From: Butyricicoccus pullicaecorum
GTDB taxonomy: Bacteria; Bacillota; Clostridia; Oscillospirales; Butyricicoccaceae
NCBI GenBank assembly: GCA_018366035.1
Contig: JAGZIW010000017.1
Span: forward strand, 1-37,600
DNA: 37,600 nt
Direction: 5' to 3'
Positions 6,744 to 14,760 of this stretch are shown here, one piece after another. Each line of letters opens with the position of its first letter. Within the stretch, counting starts at the first letter, position 1. Below the pieces are notes generated by a model. It made no database searches, had not been told where the DNA came from, and was given only the letters and a program-made list of their open reading frames with translations. Position numbers and translations under genes: made by a program.

Positions 6744-9509
6744 TCAAAGAAGTTCCCCATAGTAACGGACATACGCCTTTTTCAAGCTGGTTGCCAGCAC
6801 CATATACAGCAGGATACAGGGAATCAGATAGGCAAAGTATACAGCAGGCAGTGCGACAAATCCCAGCATAGCTCCAAGCTTTGTGAATGGGATCACAGTG
6901 AGTATGGTGATGCCTGCCAAAGTCAGCAGAGTCAGCGGCGCGGAAGCATGGCTTTGAATAAAGGGCAGCTTTGGAGTACGGATCATGTGAATGACCAGTG
7001 TTTGACTCCACATAGATTCCACAAACCAGCCGGCTTGAAACAGTCCAATATACCGTGCCTGTACTGCGGCGAGCGCGGCGCCGCTGTAATGTGCAGGCAG
7101 GTCATTGAACAGCACACCGCCGGACACAAACAGCGGACACAGCACAAAATACATGAAAATATAGGTCGTAAAATCAAAGATAGAGCTTGTCGGGCCAATC
7201 CACAGCATAAAGCTTCCCACGCTGGAGGCGTCCCATTTTCTGGGCTTTGCAATAAATTCCTCATCTACATTGTCCCATGGAATCGCTGTGCAGGACAGGT
7301 CATAAATCAAATTCAGCAAAATCAAATGCAGGCTCATCATCGGCAGAAATGGCAGCAGCGCAGACGCCGCCAGAACCGAAAACATATTTCCAAAATTCGA
7401 TGACGCTGTCATTTTAATGTACTTGATCATGTTGGCATATGTCTTACGGCCTTCAATGATTCCCTGCTCCAAAACCATCAGGTCCTTTTCAAGCAAAATA
7501 ATGTCAGCTGATTCCTTCGCAACATCTACCGCAGTATCCACCGAAATCCCAACATCAGCGGCCTTCATGGCTGCGGCATCATTGATGCCATCACCCATAA
7601 AACCGACAGCGTGCCCATTTTCACGCAGGACAGAGACAACACGTGCCTTCTGATCGGGTGTGAGCTTTGCAAATACGTCTGTGGATTCTGCCGCCCTTGC
7701 AAGCGCGGCATCGCTCATGGTTTCCAAATCGGAGCCAAGCAGCATATTGCGGATCTTAAGCCCCACCTGCTTGCAGATGGTGCGAGTCACCTTGTCGTTG
7801 TCTCCGGTCAGAATCTTGGTGGTCACGCCATGTGCCCTGAGTGCCTTGATTGCGTCCGCCGCAGACTCCTTTGGCGGGTCCAAAAATGCCAGATATCCAA
7901 TCAGCACCATGTCGCACTCATCTTTTACGCCAAAAGCTCCTACTGGAGAGGGATCGCTTTTCTGTGCGACACCCAACACCCGAAATCCCTTATCGTTGAG
8001 TGCATCGACCGTTTGCAGGATTTTGCGGCGCACAGCATCGGTCAGTGGCTGTACCTCACCGTCACACTCTGCATAGGTGCAGACGGACAGCATTTCTTCC
8101 ACAGCACCTTTGGTCACCATCTGCGTTTTTCCGGTTGTATCCTGTACCACCGTTGTCAGACGGCGGCGATTGAAATCAAAGGGAATTTCATCTACCTTGA
8201 TATAATGCTCGGACAAATCAAGCAGCCGCGGGTCCTCTGCCTCCGCCTCCTCGGTCTTATGGATAATTGCCAAATCCATCAGGTTCTTATAACCCGTCTG
8301 AAAATAGCTGTTGAGATACGCATGGCGCAGCACCCGCGTATCGTCCTCCCCCTTTATGTTGAGGTGGTATTCCAATACGACCTTATCCTGTGTCAGCGTT
8401 CCGGTCTTGTCGGTGCAGAGAATATCAATTGCGCCAAAGTTCTGAATCGAATTGAGATTTTTGACAATGGTCTGCTTTTTACTCATGGACACAGCACCCT
8501 TGGCAAGGCAGGTCGTCACGATCATGGGGAGCATCTCCGGTGTCAGACCCACCGCAATCGAGATGGCAAACAGAAAGGCTTCCAGCCAATCCCCTTTTGT
8601 AATGCCATTGAAGAAGAACACCAACGGCACCATAACCATCATAAAACGGATCAGCACCCATGAAACCTCATTCACGCCCTTTGTGAAATTGGTTTCCACC
8701 GCTTCTTCTGCAACCGCAGATGTCATAGAGCCGAACAACGTATTGTCACCCACGCAAATCACAACTGCCGCTGCGCTGCCGGAAATTACATTGCTCCCCA
8801 TAAAGGCAATATTTGTGTAATCGGTCACGCTTTGTTTGTATGCACTCAGGGCTGCTGTTTTTTCAATCGGCTCACTCTCACCTGTAAGGCTTGCCTGACT
8901 GACAAAGAGATCCTTCGCATCTAAAACGCGGACGTCTGCGGGGATCATATCGCCGGCAGACAGATGCACGATATCGCCCACTACCAAGTCATGCATGGGA
9001 ATCTCTATTTTTTCTTGATCTCTGCGCGTGACCGTGCAGGTGGTCGTAATCATCGCCAGCAGTTTTTCTGCTGCATTTCCGCTTCTGGACTCCTGTACAA
9101 AGCGAAGGGTACCAGAAATCACAACCATTGTCACAATAATCACAACGGTGACCGGATCAAAGTCCTCCGGCACACTGCCCAAAAGGGAAAAGTAGGGAAA
9201 AACCATGTCTGTCACCATAGACACCAGCGCCAGACAGAACAGGATTGCCGTGAACGGATTGATAAAGGCCTCTGCCATTCGTTTTGGCAGAGATTTCTTT
9301 TTTTCACGCGTTACCTGATTGGAGCCGAATTTTGCACGGCTTATGGAAATGCCTTCCGCATCGAGTCCATGGATTGTTGTGTGGAGATTTTTGAGAACCT
9401 CCTCCAAGGGGTTGGCTGCCGCAAACTGTATGCGGCGATTTTGCTCGTCACGAACCGCAGCCTTTTCTGTACCCTGACGAAGCATCTGTCGATTTTCTTT
9501 CTTGTTCAT
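6744..9509 (-). CDS. mgtA: Magnesium-importing P-type ATPase, MgtA type
   Basis: A 921-residue P3B-type ATPase that should import Mg2+ at the cytoplasmic membrane. Landmarks: TGES in the actuator domain, the PEML motif in the fourth membrane helix (VGLTPEMLP), phosphorylated Asp367 in DKTGTLT, LTGDN and GDGIND (from 639), then the C-terminal helices with LLNLIYDLSC and PWDNVDEE typical of MgtA/MgtB. The start is the ATG at 9509, preceded at about 9 bases by AAGGAGG. The frame is open further upstream to 9611, but that stretch is better explained as leader RNA. It is the third gene of a leftward operon after a P-type ATPase and an OmpR-like regulator, and a small membrane protein gene follows 12 bases later. 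Confidence 0.93.
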   Translation of the reverse strand: MNKKENRQMLRQGTEKAAVRDEQNRRIQFAAANPLEEVLKNLHTTIHGLDAEGISISRAKFGSNQVTREKKKSLPKRMAEAFINPFTAILFCLALVSMVTDMVFPYFSLLGSVPEDFDPVTVVIIVTMVVISGTLRFVQESRSGNAAEKLLAMITTTCTVTRRDQEKIEIPMHDLVVGDIVHLSAGDMIPADVRVLDAKDLFVSQASLTGESEPIEKTAALSAYKQSVTDYTNIAFMGSNVISGSAAAVVICVGDNTLFGSMTSAVAEEAVETNFTKGVNEVSWVLIRFMMVMVPLVFFFNGITKGDWLEAFLFAISIAVGLTPEMLPMIVTTCLAKGAVSMSKKQTIVKNLNSIQNFGAIDILCTDKTGTLTQDKVVLEYHLNIKGEDDTRVLRHAYLNSYFQTGYKNLMDLAIIHKTEEAEAEDPRLLDLSEHYIKVDEIPFDFNRRRLTTVVQDTTGKTQMVTKGAVEEMLSVCTYAECDGEVQPLTDAVRRKILQTVDALNDKGFRVLGVAQKSDPSPVGAFGVKDECDMVLIGYLAFLDPPKESAADAIKALRAHGVTTKILTGDNDKVTRTICKQVGLKIRNMLLGSDLETMSDAALARAAESTDVFAKLTPDQKARVVSVLRENGHAVGFMGDGINDAAAMKAADVGISVDTAVDVAKESADIILLEKDLMVLEQGIIEGRKTYANMIKYIKMTASSNFGNMFSVLAASALLPFLPMMSLHLILLNLIYDLSCTAIPWDNVDEEFIAKPRKWDASSVGSFMLWIGPTSSIFDFTTYIFMYFVLCPLFVSGGVLFNDLPAHYSGAALAAVQARYIGLFQAGWFVESMWSQTLVIHMIRTPKLPFIQSHASAPLTLLTLAGITILTVIPFTKLGAMLGFVALPAVYFAYLIPCILLYMVLATSLKKAYVRYYGELL

Positions 9510-9640
9510 CGGTCTTACCTCCTTGTAATACATAGAGGCATCGAGAACCGCGTGCGGGACACAAACAAGTCCCCTCATGCTCTGCTCTATGCCTTCGCGG
9601 GCTACTGTCATTGCCCATGTCCCTCACCTCACTGTCTGAT
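9510..9640 (-). promoter_or_regulatory. Possible structured leader of mgtA
   Basis: Read leftward, the RNA before mgtA can form an outer stem CCGCG/CGCGG (9596-9600 with 9548-9552) enclosing GGGAC/GTCCC (9569-9573 with 9556-9560). A competing pairing joins CATAGAG (9585-9591) with CTCTATG (9531-9537) just before the ribosome site. An out-of-frame short reading frame with an AGGTGAGG signal starts at 9618 and runs across the mgtA start to 9448. I do not see the conserved M-box magnesium riboswitch. The function is inferred from layout only. Confidence 0.35.
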
Positions 9641-9677
9641 AAAATATGAAGAAAATCATTCTGTTTACAGTATAGAA

Positions 9678-9717
9678 AAATCGCAAGGAAGGTCACATGG
9701 TCAAAACCTTGCGATTT
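9678..9717 (-). terminator. Terminator or attenuator between the regulator gene and mgtA
   Basis: An 11-bp stem (AAATCGCAAGG with CCTTGCGATTT) that, read leftward, is followed by a T-run. The upstream arm is tandemly duplicated (9707-9717 and 9718-9728), so two alternative stems can form. It lies between the regulator stop and mgtA and would make mgtA expression partly separate from the upstream genes. Confidence 0.65.
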
Positions 9718-9745
9718 CCTTGCGATTTGGTAAGAATTTATCGCT

Positions 9746-10252
9746 TTACAGCTGGTCATTAAATTTATATCCAATTCCCCAAATGGTCAAAATATACCTC
9801 GGTGCATCGGGAGAAGGCTCAATTTTCTTGCGCAGCTTTCGGATAAACGCCATCACATTGCTGTCGTCCAAAAGGTAATCCTCTGCCCAAACAGCGCGGT
9901 AAATTTGTTCCTTTGTAAAGACCTCCCCGCGATTCTGGGCAAGAAAATACAGGATATCGAACTCCTTTGGGGTCAGATTGACCTCTGTTCCCTGTACTGT
10001 AACTCTTCTGCTCCTTGGATAGATTTCCAGTTCTCCGAGCTTCATGCCATCGGGCAGCGCCATCGCCGCAGAAACGTCCTCCTCATCGGGTGCGCTCAGC
10101 AGCAGAGACGCGACTTCTCCGCGCAGCAGCTCCTGCATACCCGAAAGGAAATCCTCTGCACAGTCACTTTTGGGCGCCTCTTTCACCAGCTTTTCTATGA
10201 GCCACAGTTCAAGAGAGGAATCCATATGTACAAAGCTGATTTTCTTTTTCAA
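9746..10252 (-). CDS. OmpR/PhoB-type DNA-binding regulator without a receiver domain
   Basis: A 168-residue protein whose C-terminal ~95 residues form a clear OmpR/PhoB winged helix: LGELEIYPRSRRV, NLTPKEFDILYFLAQNRGEVFTKEQ, then RKLRKKIEP and the wing ILTIWGIGYKF. The N-terminal ~70 residues are too short for a receiver and lack the phospho-acceptor Asp and the Thr/Lys pattern, so control by a histidine kinase is unlikely. The start is the TTG at 10252, with GGAGG seven bases upstream. A TTG at 10270 is also in frame but lies before that site. It sits between two Mg-type P-ATPase genes, 14 bases after the stop of the first, so it probably regulates this operon. What it senses is unknown. Confidence 0.85.
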   Translation of the reverse strand: MKKKISFVHMDSSLELWLIEKLVKEAPKSDCAEDFLSGMQELLRGEVASLLLSAPDEEDVSAAMALPDGMKLGELEIYPRSRRVTVQGTEVNLTPKEFDILYFLAQNRGEVFTKEQIYRAVWAEDYLLDDSNVMAFIRKLRKKIEPSPDAPRYILTIWGIGYKFNDQL

Positions 10253-10266
10253 ACGAATTCCTCCTT

Positions 10267-12924
10267 TCAAATCAATTCATGGTATTTCTTCTGGTATAAA
10301 TATTTGACGATTGTTGTGAGCATCATATACGACAGCACCACGACCAGTAAGAATACAAAATATTCTGGCGGTAATTTTGTAAGCCCAAATATCCATGCGC
10401 CGCTGGTAACAGTAATTGCAGTAAACGTGATGATTCCGGTGAGAGTAATGCAAATAACCGGCACAGAAGGGCGGCTCTGTACAAATGGGAGCTTTCGTGT
10501 GCGCAAGAAATGTAAAATCAGCACTTGTGTCCACATCGACTCCAAAAACCAGCCGGTTTGGAAGATCGATACATACTGCATCTGCAAATTCGGGTCTGTC
10601 AAATGCAGGTAGGTGACTCCACCGCACAGCATTGGACACAGGATATAATATAGGAACAAAAATGTGATGCTGTCAAACAGAGAGCTGATTGCGCCAAAGG
10701 ACAGCATAAATCGCCCGAGATTTTTTCCAGACCATTCGCGCGGGTGCATCGTTTCCTCCTCGTCCACATGGTCCCAAGGCAAGACAATGCACAAGGTATC
10801 ATACAGCAGATTGAGCAGCAAAAGCTGCACCGAAGTCATGGGCAGGAAGGGTAAAAACGCGCTGGCACAGACAATGGAAAAAATATTGCCAAAATTAGAG
10901 CTTGCGGTAATTTTAATATATTTGAGCATATTGATAAATGTTTTTCTTCCTTCCAAAATGCCCTGTTCCAGTACCCCCAGATCCTTTTGCAGCAGCACCA
11001 CATCGGCTGCCTCCTTGGCTGCATCGACCGCTGTATCCACAGATATGCCCACATTCGCCTCACAAAGTGCCGGAATATCATTGATTCCATCGCCCAAAAA
11101 TCCGACTGTATGCCCATTTTGACGCAGCGCAGAAACCAAACGTACCTTTTGAGCAGGTGTAAGCTCTGCAAAGACATGGGTTTGCTCCACCACGGTGCAC
11201 AGCTGTCTGTCCGTCATCTCGTCCAGTCTGTCACCTGTCACCACGCGCTGCGCAGAAATCCCCACGCGGCTGCATATCGACACTGCCACATCTGCCTGAT
11301 CCCCCGTCAAAATCTTTGGAGTCACCTTCAGCCGTTCCAGTGCCTGTACCGATACCTTTGCCGTTTTCTTGGGAGCATCAAAGAACGCCAAATACCCTAC
11401 CAGCGTCATATCGGTTTCGTCATCTGCGGTGATTCGGCTTTTCCCGTTTATATTTTTTTGCGCAACCGCAATCACCTTCATGCCATCTTGCAGCATCTCA
11501 TCTACCACTGAGGCTATGCTCTGCATCTTGTCGGACGCAGCGGGCAGGACTTCCCCTCGATATGCCACATGGCTGCATCGTGCAGCGACGTGATAGATAT
11601 CTCCTTTTATAATCAGCTTACTTTGTCCATCTTTATCTGCCACAAGGATACTGACAAATTTGCGCCCATAGTCAAAAGGGATCTCGTCAATTTTTGGATA
11701 CTGCCCGAGCAGTTTCTGGTAATGAGTCTCGCGCTCCGGCATGGTCTGACAGGCAAGAATCGCATTATCGATCGGATTGCGGACGCCGGAATGATAAGAA
11801 CTGTTCAGGAATGCCAGATCCAGCACTTTTATATCTTCATTTCCCAGCACGTCCATGTAATATTCGAGTAATATACTCTCGTTTGTGAGGGTTCCTGTCT
11901 TGTCCATACAGATAACGTCCATACTGCCAAAGCCCTGCATTGCATTGATATCTTTTATAATGGTCTGCTTGCGGCTCATCGCAAGGCTGCCCTTTGCAAG
12001 ACAGGCAGTGATTACCATGGGAAGCATCTCCGGCATGAGCCCGACCGCCACAGACAGCGCAAAAGCAAAGGATTCCAGCCATCTTCCCCCTGTGAAACCG
12101 AGCAGAATAAACACGCAGGGAACAAGCACCGCCATAAAGCGAAGCATCACCCAAGCAATCGCATTGGCGCCCGTTTGAAAAGAGTTATTTGCACGGGGCG
12201 TTTCGAAACTGCCATAGAGCGTATGCTCGCCCACTGCCAGCACAATGCCCTCTCCCTTGCCGCTGATTACCGTTGTTGCCATAAACACAAGGTTGTCCAT
12301 CTGGGTCAGCGTTTTCTGGTCGGCATAACTGCGTTTCTGGCTGCTCTTTTCCACAATCGCACTTTCCCCTGTTACCGCTGCCTGTGAGATAAACAAATCC
12401 GTGACCGCTGTCAGCCGGATATCTGCCGGAACACGATCCCCCACGGAAAAGCAGACAATATCTCCCACCACCAATTCTTCCACGGGAATTTGCAGGCGTT
12501 CTCCCTGTCGTTTTACGGTAATCTTTTCGTGAATCATCAAATCCAGTTTTTGTGCGGCCATTTTTGCCCGCAGCTCCTGAACCGACCGAATAACGCCGCT
12601 GATTCCAATCATGAAAAAAATGATGACTGCTGTTGTATTGTTTTTGGAAAAGCTGGGACCCAAAAAGATGTCGGACATCAGGGAGATGATACCCAGCACA
12701 AAGAGAATCACATGGAACGGATTGACAAACGCATGCCACAGCCGCCGTACAATTGTATCATTTTTTTGTCCGCTCAATCGATTTCTTCCATATTTTTGGC
12801 GCATCTCCTCGACCTGCGCATGCGATAAGCCATCTGGAGATGTCCCCAGCGCCTGATAGATTTCTGACACCTCATAATATGCGTATTTTTTGATGTGATT
12901 GTCAAACAATGATTTTTTTGACAC
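10267..12924 (-). CDS. P-type ATPase related to MgtA (second cation pump)
   Basis: An 885-residue P-type ATPase with the same architecture as MgtA: an N-terminal cation-ATPase segment, TGES in the actuator, VGLMPEMLP in the fourth membrane helix, phosphorylated Asp341 in DKTGTLT, GDGIND, and the late LLNLLYDTLC and PWDHVDEE segments. The nucleotide-domain motif is LTGDQAD rather than LTGDN. It is clearly a diverged paralogue of the MgtA encoded two genes downstream; substrate Mg2+ or another divalent ion is inferred. It starts at GTG 12924 after AGGAG and is the first gene of the leftward operon. An inverted repeat 22-50 bases upstream may be the operator. The gene ends 14 bases before the regulator start. 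Confidence 0.88.
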   Translation of the reverse strand: MSKKSLFDNHIKKYAYYEVSEIYQALGTSPDGLSHAQVEEMRQKYGRNRLSGQKNDTIVRRLWHAFVNPFHVILFVLGIISLMSDIFLGPSFSKNNTTAVIIFFMIGISGVIRSVQELRAKMAAQKLDLMIHEKITVKRQGERLQIPVEELVVGDIVCFSVGDRVPADIRLTAVTDLFISQAAVTGESAIVEKSSQKRSYADQKTLTQMDNLVFMATTVISGKGEGIVLAVGEHTLYGSFETPRANNSFQTGANAIAWVMLRFMAVLVPCVFILLGFTGGRWLESFAFALSVAVGLMPEMLPMVITACLAKGSLAMSRKQTIIKDINAMQGFGSMDVICMDKTGTLTNESILLEYYMDVLGNEDIKVLDLAFLNSSYHSGVRNPIDNAILACQTMPERETHYQKLLGQYPKIDEIPFDYGRKFVSILVADKDGQSKLIIKGDIYHVAARCSHVAYRGEVLPAASDKMQSIASVVDEMLQDGMKVIAVAQKNINGKSRITADDETDMTLVGYLAFFDAPKKTAKVSVQALERLKVTPKILTGDQADVAVSICSRVGISAQRVVTGDRLDEMTDRQLCTVVEQTHVFAELTPAQKVRLVSALRQNGHTVGFLGDGINDIPALCEANVGISVDTAVDAAKEAADVVLLQKDLGVLEQGILEGRKTFINMLKYIKITASSNFGNIFSIVCASAFLPFLPMTSVQLLLLNLLYDTLCIVLPWDHVDEEETMHPREWSGKNLGRFMLSFGAISSLFDSITFLFLYYILCPMLCGGVTYLHLTDPNLQMQYVSIFQTGWFLESMWTQVLILHFLRTRKLPFVQSRPSVPVICITLTGIITFTAITVTSGAWIFGLTKLPPEYFVFLLVVVLSYMMLTTIVKYLYQKKYHELI

Positions 12925-12946
12925 AGGGCAGTCTCTCCTTCTACAA

Positions 12947-12975
12947 GCATCGTTAAAACTATTTTAACATGATGC
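12947..12975. promoter_or_regulatory. Inverted repeat upstream of the P-type ATPase operon
   Basis: Arms GCATC/GATGC and GTTAAAA/TTTTAAC around a 3-base centre, with a 2-base bulge on one side. It lies 23 bases before the GTG start and overlaps a possible -10 (TAAAAT, minus strand). Candidate operator for the operon's own winged-helix regulator, although OmpR-type proteins more often use direct repeats. Confidence 0.45.
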
Positions 12976-12985
12976 TGCCAAAATA

Positions 12986-13015
12986 CAAAGCCAGCTTGCA
13001 CAAAAGCTGGCTTTG
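12986..13015 (-). terminator. Terminator of the hemolysin III family gene
   Basis: A 12-bp perfect stem (CAAAGCCAGCTT/AAGCTGGCTTTG) with a 6-base loop, just after the hemolysin III family stop in leftward reading, followed by TATTTT. Confidence 0.75.
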
Positions 13016-13041
13016 TTTCAATGCCCATCTGCAAAATATGC

Positions 13042-13692
13042 TTACAGGACAAACCAATATACCACGAGATAATGCGCCAGACTGCCCGCAAGCACAAACA
13101 GATGGAACAGCTCATGGAACCCAATCATAGGAGAGAAATTGGGCTTTTTTAAAATATAAATCACACCGCCGATGGTATAGGAGAATCCGCCGATGGCAAG
13201 CAGGACAATGGCAGGCGGTGACATGGAAAGCACCACGTCAAAACGAAAGAGAACAGCCCAGCCCATGAGCAGATATAAAATTGTGCCCAAAAATCGTGGA
13301 GCATCGATCCATAGCAGCTTGACCGCAATGCCAAAGAGTGCAATCCCCCAAATTACCGCAAGGAACAGGTAAGAATCGGGCGCCTCCATGTAACGCAGAA
13401 CGATGGGTGTGTAGCTGCCTGCAATGAGTACATAAATCATGCTGTGATCGAGTTTTTTGAGAATCCGCAGTGTCTGCTCTCCGGCAAGCGCATAGTGATA
13501 AACCGCGCTCGCTGTATAAAGTGCGGTAATGGACAGGCAAAACAAGCTGACTGCGCAAATCGTCAGCGCATCTGCACGCTGTTCCACAGCATGCAGCAGC
13601 ATCAGGAGCAGACCAATCACACCGCCAATTGCCCCAAGAAAGTGTGAATAACAAGAAAATGGATCTCTTGCTCTCTGAAATACACGCGGCAT
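13042..13692 (-). CDS. Hemolysin III / PAQR-family membrane protein
   Basis: A 216-residue protein with seven predicted membrane helices. It carries the family's conserved polar residues: SAVYHY in the second helix, KKLDHSMIYVLIAGSYTP, and the C-terminal GFHELFHLFVLAGSLAHY. These His/Asp/Ser positions resemble the zinc site of alkaline ceramidase/adiponectin-receptor relatives (CREST superfamily), so a hydrolase-like role at the membrane is likely and true hemolysis is doubtful. The start is taken at the third in-frame ATG (13692), because AAAGGG lies nine bases before it and nothing suitable precedes the ATG at 13710. Monocistronic, with its own promoter and terminator. Confidence 0.85.
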   Translation of the reverse strand: MPRVFQRARDPFSCYSHFLGAIGGVIGLLLMLLHAVEQRADALTICAVSLFCLSITALYTASAVYHYALAGEQTLRILKKLDHSMIYVLIAGSYTPIVLRYMEAPDSYLFLAVIWGIALFGIAVKLLWIDAPRFLGTILYLLMGWAVLFRFDVVLSMSPPAIVLLAIGGFSYTIGGVIYILKKPNFSPMIGFHELFHLFVLAGSLAHYLVVYWFVL

Positions 13693-13739
13693 ATACATAC
13701 ACCCTTTCATACGGTTATTAAAACGATATTATCTTATTT

Positions 13740-13767
13740 ATATTACCACTTTTCATCGAAATTGCAA
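13740..13767 (-). promoter_or_regulatory. Promoter of the hemolysin III family gene
   Basis: Minus strand TTGCAA (13762-13767), a 16-base spacer and TAATAT (13740-13745). Confidence 0.55.
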
Positions 13768-13775
13768 CGACCCTC

Positions 13776-13804
13776 TTGCAAGTTTTTGCCATTTGCGATA
13801 AAAT
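13776..13804 (+). promoter_or_regulatory. Promoter of the DUF1836 gene
   Basis: TTGCAA (13776-13781), a 17-base spacer and TAAAAT (13799-13804), about 60 bases before the start codon. It lies close beside the divergent promoter. Confidence 0.65.
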
Positions 13805-13864
13805 AATTTCAAGACCATGCAAAATCATTTGCACTGTTGTCCAAACAGGAAGGAAAATGACTAG

Positions 13865-14395
13865 ATGAAAAACTTATCTGCACTCATTGAAGAAGTCATG
13901 CGTGACCACGATATTATGCCAGATGCAGTTCCCATGCTGGATCTCTATATGGATCAGGTACTTACCCTGTTTAATGAGGGCTTGGCAGAAAACAAGCGCT
14001 ATCCGCAGGACAAGCTGCTGACCAAAACCATGATTAACAACTACTCAAAAGAAAAACTGCTCCTTCCTGTAAAGGGTAAAAAATACACCAGACAGCACAT
14101 CATTCAAATGCTCTGCATCTATCAGCTCAAGCAAACGCTTTCCCTCTCTGATGTCAAGGCGCTGATCGGACGCAGTGATGTGGATTTTGAACAGTGCTTT
14201 AACCGCTTTTTAGACAGCAAGGAGCATTTGCGGCAAATGATTCCACAGGAACTGACCGCGTATCTGGACATCGATTTGTCCGACCCCAACGAGGTGCTCA
14301 CTTTCTGTCTCGCCCTATGCGCTGCCTCGACCTATCTCCAGCGCCTGTGCCAATCCATCATTGATGCACGTGCAGCAGAGCAGCAAAAACCGTGA
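13865..14395 (+). CDS. DUF1836 family protein (putative MerR-like DNA-binding protein)
   Basis: A 176-residue soluble protein matching the DUF1836 family of Firmicutes: DLYMDQVLTLFNEGL, then KTMINNYSKEKLLLPVKGKKYTRQHIIQMLCIYQLKQTLSLSDV (about 54-98), which looks like a MerR-type winged helix. The family has no established function; regulation of transcription is the usual inference. The start follows an AGGAAGGA purine run about 10 bases upstream. It has its own promoter and terminator, and gdhA follows in the same direction but with a separate promoter. Confidence 0.8.
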   Translation: MKNLSALIEEVMRDHDIMPDAVPMLDLYMDQVLTLFNEGLAENKRYPQDKLLTKTMINNYSKEKLLLPVKGKKYTRQHIIQMLCIYQLKQTLSLSDVKALIGRSDVDFEQCFNRFLDSKEHLRQMIPQELTAYLDIDLSDPNEVLTFCLALCAASTYLQRLCQSIIDARAAEQQKP

Positions 14396-14401
14396 CCTTT
14401 C

Positions 14402-14435
14402 ATGCCTGCCCCCCGATGCTTTGGGAAGCAGGCAT
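14402..14435 (+). terminator. Terminator of the DUF1836 gene
   Basis: An 8-bp stem ATGCCTGC/GCAGGCAT with inner C/G pairs, then TTTT. Beyond it, 14440-14650 holds no gene that I can support. Confidence 0.75.
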
Positions 14436-14655
14436 TTTCCATGCCGTGCTCTATGTCTCTGGTCACAGTCCCTGCGCCAAGGGCAGGAAAACCGCCCCTT
14501 TCAAAACCACGGCATTCCTGCATCTGCCGCCAAATTTCCTATAAAAATGATGGGATTCATGCAAACAGCGCTTATTTTATGCAAATTGTCTGATAATTGG
14601 CGCATATCACGTATAGATTTTATCGTATCTTTGACGTTTTATCAGGTAAAAGTGA

Positions 14656-14684
14656 TTGATTCAAACCCGCTCGCGTGATAAAAT
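14656..14684 (+). promoter_or_regulatory. Promoter of gdhA
   Basis: TTGATT (14656-14661), a 17-base spacer and TAAAAT (14679-14684). A leader of about 70 bases with a small AGCAG/CTGCT hairpin precedes the start codon. Confidence 0.65.
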
Positions 14685-14760
14685 AAAGGCATCTACTATG
14701 AACCTGACAGAGCAGTAAGCTGCTGTTTCTGTGATTCAAATCAATATGGAGGTCACTATT

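Noticed and set aside
9510..9611. N-terminal extension of MgtA by 34 residues
   Set aside because: The strong AAGGAGG nine bases before the ATG at 9509 decides the start; the extension has no counterpart in the family.
9510..9745. M-box or manganese (yybP) riboswitch before mgtA
   Set aside because: None of the conserved loop sequences I know for these is visible, although the RNA can fold.
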